DNA of 64,000 nucleotides, taken from contig JAILHF010000007.1 in assembly GCA_024696005.1 (NCBI GenBank), positions 1 through 64,000 on the forward strand. The letters are read 5' to 3'. Below the pieces are notes generated by a model. It was not told the DNA's origin. It ran no database searches and worked only from the letters and a program-made list of their open reading frames with translations. This document shows positions 7,526 through 16,229 of the stretch, one piece after another (position 1 is the stretch's first letter; each line of letters begins with the position of its first letter). Position numbers and translations under genes: made by a program. The DNA comes from Lachnospiraceae bacterium (GTDB lineage: Bacteria > Bacillota > Clostridia > Lachnospirales > Lachnospiraceae).

Positions 7526-9448
7526 TTAAGAAGCTTTCCTTTCATTCTCCAGCGCTCTCCGGATCAATACCTCCTGATACTCCTCCGGAAGATCCTTAAA
7601 GTACGCTGAAAAACCCCATACCCTGACAATAAGATTCGGGAATTTCTCCGGGTCCTTTCGTGCTTCAATCAACGTTTTGCTACTCACCACATTCATCTGC
7701 ATCTCAAAAAATCCTGCACGAATCGATCCTTTGATAAACTGTACCATCTTTTCCCGATTACTGATAATCTGATCCGGGCTCATCATCAGGTCGATCACAT
7801 TTCCGTTAAACTGGTTATTCTCATAGTGTAATCCGGCTGCATAATTCACTACTTCCGTAAAGGAATCATTATCTTCATTGGAAATATGTACCGTAAAAGG
7901 CTCTCCTTTCTTTCTTCCGTCAAAGGAGGCCGAAAAACCACGGGCCGAATCCATATAGGCTGCACCGCTGAGTCCGGTTTTAATCCTCTGTCCGCACATC
8001 TTTTTATACTCTGCGAGCTCAGCAGAAACATGATCCATAATCCTTTGGGTCAACGATATTACTTCCTCATCATCTGTCCCATAATGCCCCTTTTCTTCTC
8101 TCAACTCATCCAGGACATCCTCATTTCCTGCGAAATCCGACATAATCATCTTCTTTATGTCGTACAGCGAAAACCGGTGTTCTTCAAATACAAACTTCTT
8201 TATATTGAATAGAGCATCCAGAAGATTGCCCATAGCCACCGAGGTGATTCCGAGCTCTCCATACAATGCACCTCCCTGCGAAACATCCTTCTCACTTTCA
8301 AAACAGCCATAAGTGAAGACCGACAGCAGGATATCATTCTGAAACACATGATTTCTTAAAACCGTTTTTACAGCCCGGAGATTTCGACTAAGATAAACAA
8401 GATAAGTATCCACTAACGCATTAAAATCAGTTATTCTATCGAGCTTCTCCCGTTTGAACAGATTATCCAGGGCTCTCATATAATTCAAAGGAGTACGATT
8501 ATTATTGCTGGAGCTTTTTCCACCGATCAGCGGTTCCCAGCAGGCGGAAGTGGTATACTCGACCGCATCTTCAATCGGGATCCCAAATCCTGTCAGGCAG
8601 GGAAGGATCACATCATCATTTGCAAATAAAGGCGCGCCGATCCCCGTAGCGATCGAATCCAGCGACAGGCCGATCAGATCATCCGGCGTATTCTTATTGA
8701 TCCGAAGCAGACACTTCGGATCCGGCTGATGAACATTTTTCATCGCTTCAATAAAGAGGTAGGTCAGTTCGTTACAGACATACCCTCCATTCTCATCGCT
8801 CCTCCCCAATACGAAGATCTGGCCTGTATCCCCCATCAGAACGTTACTCTTATAACGATAGTTTTCATGAAGAACACGGAATAGATCCTCCAATACTTTC
8901 AGCGCTTCACATCTCGAAAGGATCCCGGTTTTCATATCCTTTTCGTAGTAAGGCCACAGAAAAGTATCCCACGCCCCCAGTCCGACAAGCCGATGATCCG
9001 TCTGCCAGAACATTTGATTGATAAAGAGCATCCTCTGTATCGCCTCGCAAAAGTGTTCTGCCGGCTTTTCGATCAAAGCCTCAAACCAGGAAACACGAAC
9101 ATCCGATCGGTCCCGTTGTCTTATCGTATCCGCAATCCTCTGCGCCAACCCGCCAAGCTCATCACATACGGTGTTATATCCCCTGCAGAACTCACTTGAG
9201 GGATCAGAATATTTAAGTTCCATTAAGCCATTATTCAGCACCTTATCATATGCCGGCGTCAGATTCTCGTAGCGGTATCCTCTGGTCGTATCCATAACAT
9301 AATCCGTATCGATAAAGTAAAAGAATCTTTTGTTCTCACTATCGCTGATACGGATCTTCCTGCATATCAGGGAAAACACTTCCGTATACGGTCTCATCAG
9401 ACCATTTTCCATAAAGTCTTCCGATGTATTACGAAGTCCAGCTATCAT
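7526..9448 (-). CDS. Glycyl radical enzyme (PFL-like family), substrate unknown
   Basis: A 640-residue protein, shorter than most family members (about 760-850), mainly at the N-terminus. The C-terminal radical loop NLIVRVWGFSAYF has the glycine at 612. The thiyl site is TTSACWEPLIGG with C303 and E305; the usual motif is CVE, so a tryptophan replaces valine. The start has AAGGAGAGAATAGG before the ATG. Its activase follows directly. Known family reactions include C-C, C-N and C-O bond cleavage and dehydration, all in anaerobes; no known subfamily is recognised. The genes around it are nearly all glycan enzymes, so a sugar, nucleotide sugar or polyol substrate, or energy metabolism unrelated to glycans, are both possible. 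Confidence 0.93.
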   Translation of the reverse strand: MIAGLRNTSEDFMENGLMRPYTEVFSLICRKIRISDSENKRFFYFIDTDYVMDTTRGYRYENLTPAYDKVLNNGLMELKYSDPSSEFCRGYNTVCDELGGLAQRIADTIRQRDRSDVRVSWFEALIEKPAEHFCEAIQRMLFINQMFWQTDHRLVGLGAWDTFLWPYYEKDMKTGILSRCEALKVLEDLFRVLHENYRYKSNVLMGDTGQIFVLGRSDENGGYVCNELTYLFIEAMKNVHQPDPKCLLRINKNTPDDLIGLSLDSIATGIGAPLFANDDVILPCLTGFGIPIEDAVEYTTSACWEPLIGGKSSSNNNRTPLNYMRALDNLFKREKLDRITDFNALVDTYLVYLSRNLRAVKTVLRNHVFQNDILLSVFTYGCFESEKDVSQGGALYGELGITSVAMGNLLDALFNIKKFVFEEHRFSLYDIKKMIMSDFAGNEDVLDELREEKGHYGTDDEEVISLTQRIMDHVSAELAEYKKMCGQRIKTGLSGAAYMDSARGFSASFDGRKKGEPFTVHISNEDNDSFTEVVNYAAGLHYENNQFNGNVIDLMMSPDQIISNREKMVQFIKGSIRAGFFEMQMNVVSSKTLIEARKDPEKFPNLIVRVWGFSAYFKDLPEEYQEVLIRRALENERKAS

Positions 9449-9460
9449 CCTATTCTCTCC

Positions 9461-9859
9461 TTAAAGCTCGTATGCAGCGTCTTTTAACGATAAAGTACAA
9501 ATCGTCGGATCGTGTTCCGCCAGAAATCCGGTTACCGCCTCATAGTCATAGATTGGTGAAATGATAACAATATCCACCGAAGGCAATTCAAACACACGCC
9601 TCATCAAGCGAACCGGCTTTCCATCCAGCTCTGCTATACCCTCTGCATTCTTATCAACAAACCAACATACTTCAACACCTGAATTCTTGATCTCATCATA
9701 CAGGATCCGTCCGATCTCACCCGCATCAAAGATTCCCACACGAAGGTAGCCGCACTCCTTCAGATAATCCGCAAAGGAACGATCTCTGTTTTTAGCTTCC
9801 AGCCACCTTTTCAGCGTAAGGATGGTATCCTTATCCGTATTCCGATTTCCAAACTCCAT
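9461..9859 (-). CDS. Small stand-alone Rossmann-like protein
   Basis: A ~132-residue protein consisting almost only of the module found fused in its neighbours: LRVGIFDAGEIGRILYDEI, then VCWFVDKNAEG, a GKPV turn and DIVIISPIYDYEAV. I placed the start at 9859 because GGGGAGATAACGG precedes that ATG; an upstream frame to 9898 would overlap the previous gene. It lies 12 nt before the glycyl radical enzyme gene and 4 nt after a DUF4422 gene. In larger proteins such modules resemble the PglD-type N-terminal or CoA/nucleotide-binding Rossmann fold. As a free protein it could act as an adaptor or bind a nucleotide sugar; function is unknown. Confidence 0.75.
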   Translation of the reverse strand: MEFGNRNTDKDTILTLKRWLEAKNRDRSFADYLKECGYLRVGIFDAGEIGRILYDEIKNSGVEVCWFVDKNAEGIAELDGKPVRLMRRVFELPSVDIVIISPIYDYEAVTGFLAEHDPTICTLSLKDAAYEL

Positions 9860-9863
9860 TCCG

Positions 9864-11132
9864 TTATCTCCCCGTGAAAACAATATCTGTATATGCAAAC
9901 TTCAAAACATCTTTATACTTCATGATATATAGGTTTTCCAGTATCTCCGTCAGATATCCCATATAGCGTCTTCGCTCTTCTATCTCGCGTTTATGAAACC
10001 ACTTTCTGATTTCAAAGCATACCGGAAACATGAAGGAACAATAATCATCAAAAATCTCTTTTTTTGCGAAAATGATGTTACAGGGGATGTATAAACAATT
10101 ATCTCTGTACTCACGAAGAAGCTCGGCATATCCGTCCTTTCGTTCTTTCAGGACTTCCTCAAGCGCCATCCATTCCGTTTCAGTACTGTACTTCAGATAG
10201 TAATCTCCAAACGCCACCCCCGTATACTGAGGAAGCGCACATACAAGGTCGATATCGGATAAACGGATATCATCAAGCATCTCATCATCGATCTTCTGCT
10301 TTCTCCGATAATGGTTCACTCCTACAAAACCACGATCTTTAACATTTTTCCATATCCAGTAGTGGGCTGTACACTCACTATAAAACATATTCTCCGAAGA
10401 AATGTTCTCGCCTTCCGCATCCGTAATATCACAGATCCGCTCCCGCGCCTGAGCGGCCCCGACCTGTATCTCCGAATAACCTTCCGGAAGCATGTTCCCG
10501 GCATATGACTTGTCAGAATACCCCGTCGCAATAAAGATCTCGGCGTTCTTATTACTATTTATCCCCGGTTGGGAAGAACCCGGAATATACTTCATATCCC
10601 CATACTGGCTTCGGATACGGTCTGCTAGAGAACGATCCCTTATCGCTTTGTCCGGATCAGTCGTGATATGTACTCTCGTTAGCGGAACATTGGTATGCAA
10701 ATCCCGAAGCAAAACATAATCCTGCTCCATACCGGGAAAACTCGTGTCAATCCGGGTTTGGAGATCGTGACCTGCTCCACCGTCCTCCCAGAATTCAACA
10801 AAAATCTTCTGAAGCAAATTCCCCGTACACAGATATACGCAAGAGAAAAATCCCCTTTTCTCAAGGTCTTCCGCCACATCATCGCCCTTGTTAAGTGCAA
10901 CGATAATCTTTTCTCCTTCACAGTCTTTTTGCGCCTCTTCAAGGGACAGCAGAGGTACATCCTGATACAGCTTTTCGTTCCCCTTCTTTTCCGTCACAAT
11001 AACAGCAGGCACATGGATCTCATTTTGAAAACAATACTTCAAAAGAAGACTTCCATAAGCCCCTGCCCCGAAAATACAGATTCCTTTCCGAGAAGCTTCA
11101 TGAAACTGCTCCGGCTCTTCTACTCTGTTCAA
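9864..11132 (-). CDS. DUF4422 glycosyltransferase-like protein with Rossmann-like domain
   Basis: A 422-residue protein. Residues 15-110 are the Rossmann module (GICIFGAGAYGSLLLKYC, then IIVALN). The C-terminal half has the DUF4422 signature: IQVGAAQARERICD, EGENISSEN, ECTAHYWIWKN and FVGVNHYRR. The middle has an additional ~110-residue stretch before DUF4422 that I do not recognise. The start is a TTG at 11132 inside the 3' end of the preceding GT4 gene (35-bp overlap); GGAGG sits 6 nt upstream and there is no better ATG, which decides the start. It is probably a surface-glycan glycosyltransferase, by family association only. Confidence 0.8.
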   Translation of the reverse strand: MNRVEEPEQFHEASRKGICIFGAGAYGSLLLKYCFQNEIHVPAVIVTEKKGNEKLYQDVPLLSLEEAQKDCEGEKIIVALNKGDDVAEDLEKRGFFSCVYLCTGNLLQKIFVEFWEDGGAGHDLQTRIDTSFPGMEQDYVLLRDLHTNVPLTRVHITTDPDKAIRDRSLADRIRSQYGDMKYIPGSSQPGINSNKNAEIFIATGYSDKSYAGNMLPEGYSEIQVGAAQARERICDITDAEGENISSENMFYSECTAHYWIWKNVKDRGFVGVNHYRRKQKIDDEMLDDIRLSDIDLVCALPQYTGVAFGDYYLKYSTETEWMALEEVLKERKDGYAELLREYRDNCLYIPCNIIFAKKEIFDDYCSFMFPVCFEIRKWFHKREIEERRRYMGYLTEILENLYIMKYKDVLKFAYTDIVFTGR

Positions 11133-12537
11133 TCATCCCCTCCAGATCATCAACATACTTGTCGAAGCGACACTCCGTAGCCACCCTTTCACAGCAACGA
11201 GCAGACAATTCTCTGCGCCTTTTCTCATCATTCCCCAGGCGAATGATCTCGGATCCTATCGCAGATATGTCTCCAATCGGTTTGATCAGCTCCGGATCGA
11301 TGTTTTCAAGGACATCCCTTGTACCACTCACATCTGTCACCACAGGGACAGCTCCTCCCGCCATCGCTTCCAACATCGCCAGACTGCCACCTTCAAACTC
11401 CGACAGATTGATATAGATATCCTGCCGCTTCCAAAAATCCTTCATTTCATCGGTCGGAATATGACCGTGAAGAATAATGTGATCCTGTTTTCCATTATCA
11501 CTTACCCATTGAGACAATATCTCACGATAAGCACCTTCCCCTGCCAGCTCCATACGATACCGCAAGCCTGCCGCATCCAATTGTCCGATCAATGCCGGGA
11601 GAAGATCCGCCCGCTTCTGATCGATCTCCATTCGTGCTCCCCAGCCAATTCGAAGTGGTTCATCCTTTTTTCTATTATTTTCGCACTTTCCCTCGGCTTT
11701 GTCGATAAAGTTTATATGATAGCAAAGCTTTTCCTGCGGCACTCCATAATCTTCATGCAGGACCCCACAGATCTTTTTACTGACACAAAGGATACTGTCC
11801 ATTTCATCATAGAAACATCGTATCCGCCGATACATAAACCTCGCATCAAAATGAACGATCGAGATAATATGCACCAGATCCGGGTATTGTTTCTTCAGTA
11901 TCAATGCCGCCGCCAAAACTCGATCTGACCAGTTGTTGATCAGTATGAACGGAAGCTGATCCTTCAAGAAATCAACGATCTTCTCTATTGGTGACCAGTA
12001 ATCCTCCGATTCCATCGTCTTATAGTCCAGGCGTCTGATCAAATGCTCCCACTTATCCTGTTTAAGCTGGCTATCCGATCCGATCACCATAACCTGCTGT
12101 CCACGACGGTCCAGCTCTTCCGCCACACGATAGGACCACAACTCCATACCGCCGTATCCGACGCCATCATAAGCATCCAGGATAATACTATTCTTTGCTC
12201 CGAAATGATACTTTCTCATATTCAAAGAATCATCACGCAAAGCTATATAGTATCGCAGCAGCCTCGAATAATCATAGATCCTGTCCCGTTTGATCCCCAG
12301 TCCGAGAAGCTCTTCCTCTATCTCGCTTTCCGCATTGCAGGAGATCAGGATATCAACATCTTTCGTCACAAGCTCAGCCGGCGAAACAACAACAATCCCT
12401 CCGATGGACTGTCCCCACTTTGCCTGATCATTATCGCAAAAGATGGCTACAGTCTCTCCGAACTTTTCTATCAAGGATCTATAAAAAGGCATCATCCGTC
12501 CGGTGCCAAACAGGCACCAGGACTTGCTCATTTTCAT
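11098..12537 (-). CDS. Family 4 glycosyltransferase with N-terminal Rossmann-like domain
   Basis: A 479-residue protein. Residues 5-85 are the module (WCLFGTGRMMPF, IFCDNDQAKWGQ, IGGIVVVSP). From ~110 follows a GT-B domain: a donor-side loop with LDAYDGVGYGGMELW, LRIGWGARMEIDQKR, HIILHGHI, and the family EX7E motif in EFEGGSLAMLEAMAGG. It should transfer a sugar with retention of configuration from a nucleotide donor. Two ATGs (12537, 12531) are possible; a GGGGTTAGGAT element lies upstream. It heads the tightly packed stretch that runs to the FkbM gene, and its 3' end overlaps the DUF4422 gene. Confidence 0.9.
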   Translation of the reverse strand: MKMSKSWCLFGTGRMMPFYRSLIEKFGETVAIFCDNDQAKWGQSIGGIVVVSPAELVTKDVDILISCNAESEIEEELLGLGIKRDRIYDYSRLLRYYIALRDDSLNMRKYHFGAKNSIILDAYDGVGYGGMELWSYRVAEELDRRGQQVMVIGSDSQLKQDKWEHLIRRLDYKTMESEDYWSPIEKIVDFLKDQLPFILINNWSDRVLAAALILKKQYPDLVHIISIVHFDARFMYRRIRCFYDEMDSILCVSKKICGVLHEDYGVPQEKLCYHINFIDKAEGKCENNRKKDEPLRIGWGARMEIDQKRADLLPALIGQLDAAGLRYRMELAGEGAYREILSQWVSDNGKQDHIILHGHIPTDEMKDFWKRQDIYINLSEFEGGSLAMLEAMAGGAVPVVTDVSGTRDVLENIDPELIKPIGDISAIGSEIIRLGNDEKRRRELSARCCERVATECRFDKYVDDLEGMIEQSRRAGAVS

Positions 12538-12558
12538 TTTATATCCTAACCCCCTTAC

Positions 12559-12668
12559 TTATTCAGGTCTTGCATATATGGCCGCTAATACTTTTCCCAA
12601 AAAGCTCAGACGCGACCCTTTCAATTTTTCCCAAAGCACCAGTCGTTCCCGGCCATTCTCAGCTCCTA
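12559..12668 (-). pseudogene. Possible out-of-frame C-terminal tail of the DUF616-like gene
   Basis: Just past the DUF616-like stop, another frame reads about 35 codons of protein-like sequence (GRERLVLWEKLKGSRL, then LGKVLAAIYARPE) ending in TAA at 12559. Its basic, amphipathic look resembles tails of glycosyltransferases. It could be a tail lost by a frameshift near 12665 or a gene remnant. No homopolymer run lies at the junction, so the case is weak. Confidence 0.3.
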
Positions 12669-13762
12669 TGCGGATGGATCCTGAAATCATCATATTCTCT
12701 GTTATCATATCCGAGAATATCAAGATCATCCATATCATACCCATTCTTCCACAATACATACATGAACGAAAACTGATCTCTTAAGGCTCCCCGATTGAAT
12801 TCCTCCCACCATTGTTCCATGATCTTCATACAGGTCGGATCATTATGCCTTCTACCGATCACATTCATCTCGCCCAAGCCATAATGAAGAGGCATTCCCT
12901 CATCGAGATACCTTTTCATCTGCTCATAGACTTCTTTCCAAAAGACTCTTTTCAGATCAACTATCTGCAAAGCCTCATAAAAAATACAATCCCTTCCATG
13001 ATGCTGAAAAACTGAAATCCCGCTTTCCGCGTCCGGAATATATGATCTTATATCCCTTAGTATCTCAATATTGGAATCAATATAAATGGAATGATCATAT
13101 TGCGGAAATATCTTATGAGGATGCATCTTAAAATATCGATTTCGAAGGATAGGAGAGGAAATGCTATCCGAAAGCAAATCCTTTGCATTGATCCATACAA
13201 ATCCCCCCGAAGACTCCGGTTTTTTATCCGATATAATGTAATAATCCAGCTGAGGATCAATAAACGCCGGCTGATACAGATCATCATAATCGCCAAAAAG
13301 GGCCGTATAGACCGCAATCTTTCCATATTCACCCAATTTACGATTCAATGCTCTTTTTAGACTGTATTTCTTTTTACTCAGTTTCGAAAAAATATCCAGT
13401 CTTTCGCTTTCATACAAAAACTGAAATGCTTTTTGCAATCCCTCTCTGTCTTCTTGAAGTTGATCATCCAGATAATCGGCAAGCTCAACAATACAAGTAA
13501 AACCGTCTTCCCGTATTCTTTTGATCAGTACTTCCTTGTTTTTCTCCGATATACCAGGGATAACACAACAGCTCGTTTTAGCCGTGATATCTTCCGGAAG
13601 ACAGCAGGTAACATCGTCAAATACCATCTTAAAACGTTTCTCCGGATCATTATCAACAAAGCACTCTATCGAGATATCAAAGCATTTTAAAAGACCGGCG
13701 ATCAAAATACCGCCCTTTCCCGCCCCATATATGACCAACTTTTTATCATTAAAGGAAAGCAT
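12659..13762 (-). CDS. DUF616 (TOD1/MUCI70-like) glycosyltransferase with Rossmann-like domain
   Basis: A ~367-residue protein. The first ~100 residues are the recurrent module (KLVIYGAGKGGILIAGLL, FVDNDPEKRF). From about residue 150 a GT-A-like domain starts with IAVYTALFGDYDDLYQP, followed by DYYIISD, then RYFKMHPHKIFPQYDHSIYI and a DSN acidic motif; this is the DUF616 pattern. I chose ATG 13762 because GAGGG lies 8 nt before it; a GTG at 13777 is in frame but sits on that ribosome site. The C-terminus may be truncated, as coding-like sequence continues in another frame. It probably adds a sugar to the island's glycan. Confidence 0.8.
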   Translation of the reverse strand: MLSFNDKKLVIYGAGKGGILIAGLLKCFDISIECFVDNDPEKRFKMVFDDVTCCLPEDITAKTSCCVIPGISEKNKEVLIKRIREDGFTCIVELADYLDDQLQEDREGLQKAFQFLYESERLDIFSKLSKKKYSLKRALNRKLGEYGKIAVYTALFGDYDDLYQPAFIDPQLDYYIISDKKPESSGGFVWINAKDLLSDSISSPILRNRYFKMHPHKIFPQYDHSIYIDSNIEILRDIRSYIPDAESGISVFQHHGRDCIFYEALQIVDLKRVFWKEVYEQMKRYLDEGMPLHYGLGEMNVIGRRHNDPTCMKIMEQWWEEFNRGALRDQFSFMYVLWKNGYDMDDLDILGYDNREYDDFRIHPHRS

Positions 13763-13841
13763 ACTTATTTCCCTCACATAGAATTATCATCTTGCCAGCC
13801 ATTCCTCTCATCCGTCTCATTTTGCCGTATCCCATTGAGTG

Positions 13842-14957
13842 CTAAAGCAAGTATTTAATCGGGGCCATAATACTATTCAATTCCTTCGCCATCTTCCTGA
13901 AATATATATTATATAAATGCTCGCCAAAATAGGCCGGCCCCCTCTGCGTCCACCAGACTCCGCCAAGCTTATCATCCGTATATCTAAGAACCGAAAACAT
14001 CCAATCATAAAAGGCTTTATAAATCTCTTTTTTCCCGACCAGAAGATTCCCGATCAGAAAAAATCTATCACATAGATAGGAATCCGCCGCCTCCAGGAAC
14101 TCCGGACTAACTCCCCGGATTCCATCCATAAGAAGATTAACGATCCCATTATTATAGGAAGCAATATTCCATCGCCAATAAACCGGGATCGGTAAGACAA
14201 CGTCTATTCCCTGCCTGTATATCTGCTCTAGATCACTATCCTCTACTTCAAATCCTCTTCCATAATGATAAAGTCCGATATAATCACTGTTTATATTCTT
14301 TGCTCCCCAGTAACCTACCGTAAGCTCACAATATCTATTATTTTGAGAGGAAATATTATCTCCGGTGTCATCACCTGTTTCACAGATCCTTTTATCAGCT
14401 ATCGCCGCACCACCCTGAACATATTCGACATATTTGTTTTCATGGCGGGATATCGCTTTATGATAATCCGATTGAGATGTGCAGGCCAGAATCCTTATTT
14501 TATATTCATAGGAATCGTCCGGTTCGTTCTTACCCTGTATATTATCCCATAAAACAGAGCAACCATACAGATCCAAGGCCTCATTAAGACGTTCCTTTTC
14601 TATAATGGTTAGGATCTGACACACCCCAGGAAAAAAGTTTCTAAATCCATGCCTTTGCAGCATCTCTTCCGTTTCAGCCGTTTTATCCCAGGCTCTTCCG
14701 ATAATAACAGCTACAGACTCCCTATCACCCAAATATTCATCTAATGCAAATACATTCAAGCCACAAAATGTTTTAGGATAGGGGATCTGCCCGCTCACAA
14801 GAAAAGCTTTCACGCAAAAGCCATAATAACAGGCTATAGAATATTCTTTTTCATAGCAGCCGAAAATCAGCAGCTCCTTAAAACCCTTAAGGCTTTCAAA
14901 ATAGTCAGATTTTGTAAAAGGATTATCATTTCCTAATGCGTTATTACTCTTCATCAT
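13842..14957 (-). CDS. DUF4422 glycosyltransferase-like protein with degenerate Rossmann-like domain
   Basis: A ~371-residue protein. The N-terminal part (ELLIFGCYEKEYSIACYYGF, then VIIGRAWD) matches the module fold but lacks the GxG loop, so ligand binding may be lost. The C-terminal half is DUF4422: YVQGGAAIADKRICE, DTGDNISSQNNRY, ELTVGYWGAKN and YIGLYHYGR. Compared with other copies, the usual double arginine after HY is changed to GR. The start is uncertain; an ATG ATG pair at 14957/14954 has a GGGAAG element upstream and I prefer it over an ATG at 14990. It lies between a GT4 gene and a DUF616 gene. Confidence 0.75.
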   Translation of the reverse strand: MMKSNNALGNDNPFTKSDYFESLKGFKELLIFGCYEKEYSIACYYGFCVKAFLVSGQIPYPKTFCGLNVFALDEYLGDRESVAVIIGRAWDKTAETEEMLQRHGFRNFFPGVCQILTIIEKERLNEALDLYGCSVLWDNIQGKNEPDDSYEYKIRILACTSQSDYHKAISRHENKYVEYVQGGAAIADKRICETGDDTGDNISSQNNRYCELTVGYWGAKNINSDYIGLYHYGRGFEVEDSDLEQIYRQGIDVVLPIPVYWRWNIASYNNGIVNLLMDGIRGVSPEFLEAADSYLCDRFFLIGNLLVGKKEIYKAFYDWMFSVLRYTDDKLGGVWWTQRGPAYFGEHLYNIYFRKMAKELNSIMAPIKYLL

Positions 14958-14996
14958 TCGCTTCCCGTTCGAACACATATGGTAAGCCACCGATAT

Positions 14997-16187
14997 TTAC
15001 CCATCATTTCCCATAATAAGTCTGACCAACGCTGTCAGATCATCTCTTTGTCTTTGCTGTATTCCAGGCATCAACTCTCTGATCCTTTTTCTCTTCTTTT
15101 CCCTCTCTGTTTCTGAGAATGTCTGTAGAATACGAATTGCCATCTCATCAACATCAAGCGGGTTGAAATACCACACCATATCTCTGCAAACTTCCGATAC
15201 TGAAGTATTCACTGAGCACATGCAAAGAGTTTCATATTTCATAGCTTCTAAGGGGGGATAACCAAAGCCTTCATTTAGTGTCGGATACACAAACAAATGT
15301 GCTTTTTGATATAGGCTTTCCAACTCATCGGCCGCCAGATAATCTGAAAAAACAAATCTATCCCTATTATGAACACCTGATAAAATATTGTTTTCCTCTT
15401 GTCTATCCCCAATCAAAAGAAATTTGTATTCTTTAGGTATAAACTTATACTTTCCGGAAAAAACCATATCAAATGCCATAACAGCGCGCTTGGGATTTTT
15501 ATACCATATATTCGCACTGGTCATAAGCGCAAACTTGTCGGGTTCGATTTTCAGTTTTTCAAAAACAGATCTATCTACTTCTAATCCTTTTTCTATTCTC
15601 TTCTCCGGTGGATAGAATACCATTATATTGTCACTTTCTATTTCAGGGAAATAGTGCAAAATGGAATTCCTTGAGTGTTCCGAATCCGTAACGATTCTGA
15701 TGTCACTAAAACTTTTTAGCGCCTGTTCATAGCATCTTTTGGTCTCTTCTAATCCACTTCTTTGGGATGACGGCAAAACAGCATTATGCCCCCTTTCAAA
15801 GAAAACACGGTCACAATCCTCATAAAAGCCGAGCTCCATGGTTCTAAGCCCATGAAATGTTCCAATAAAGCGAACATTATTTACTCCCTTAAACCAATAC
15901 CAATTATTTCCATATGGAAGAGGGGAATAAATTATCGTATAACCATGCTCCCGAACTATTGCTGGCAGCTCTCTCATCATATCCATCGGATGGATGTTCC
16001 AACCAGCACCTTTTACTCTATCCAAAATATCACTATCTAATCCGTATTTTTCTCTATAGAACAGCCCACATCCATTTGATGCTCCACTTTCCAACAAGGA
16101 AAATAATACTGCATTACCATATTCTCCACCGCCATGAAAACGACTCCCCCCTTGATAATACGTTCCGTCAAACAATATTTTTCCCAT
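14997..16187 (-). CDS. Family 4 glycosyltransferase
   Basis: A 396-residue GT-B protein without the Rossmann module. The N-terminal half has FDGTYYQGG and FHGGGEYGNAVLF (acceptor side). The C-terminal half has a donor-site pattern: LMTSANIWYKNPKRAVMAF, FKFLLIGDRQE-like YKFLLIGDRQE, RFVFSDYLAADELESLYQKA, and the EX7E motif in NEGFGYPPLEAMKYE. It resembles mannosyl- or other hexosyltransferases of O-antigen-like glycans. The ATG at 16187 has GGAG 5 nt upstream; a GTG one codon earlier is too close to that site. It sits between a GT2 gene and a DUF4422 gene in the same direction. Confidence 0.9.
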   Translation of the reverse strand: MGKILFDGTYYQGGSRFHGGGEYGNAVLFSLLESGASNGCGLFYREKYGLDSDILDRVKGAGWNIHPMDMMRELPAIVREHGYTIIYSPLPYGNNWYWFKGVNNVRFIGTFHGLRTMELGFYEDCDRVFFERGHNAVLPSSQRSGLEETKRCYEQALKSFSDIRIVTDSEHSRNSILHYFPEIESDNIMVFYPPEKRIEKGLEVDRSVFEKLKIEPDKFALMTSANIWYKNPKRAVMAFDMVFSGKYKFIPKEYKFLLIGDRQEENNILSGVHNRDRFVFSDYLAADELESLYQKAHLFVYPTLNEGFGYPPLEAMKYETLCMCSVNTSVSEVCRDMVWYFNPLDVDEMAIRILQTFSETEREKKRKRIRELMPGIQQRQRDDLTALVRLIMGNDG

Positions 16188-16229
16188 CACAACTCCTCTC
16201 GCACTATCAAGTACCTGTAGATCGTCCCC

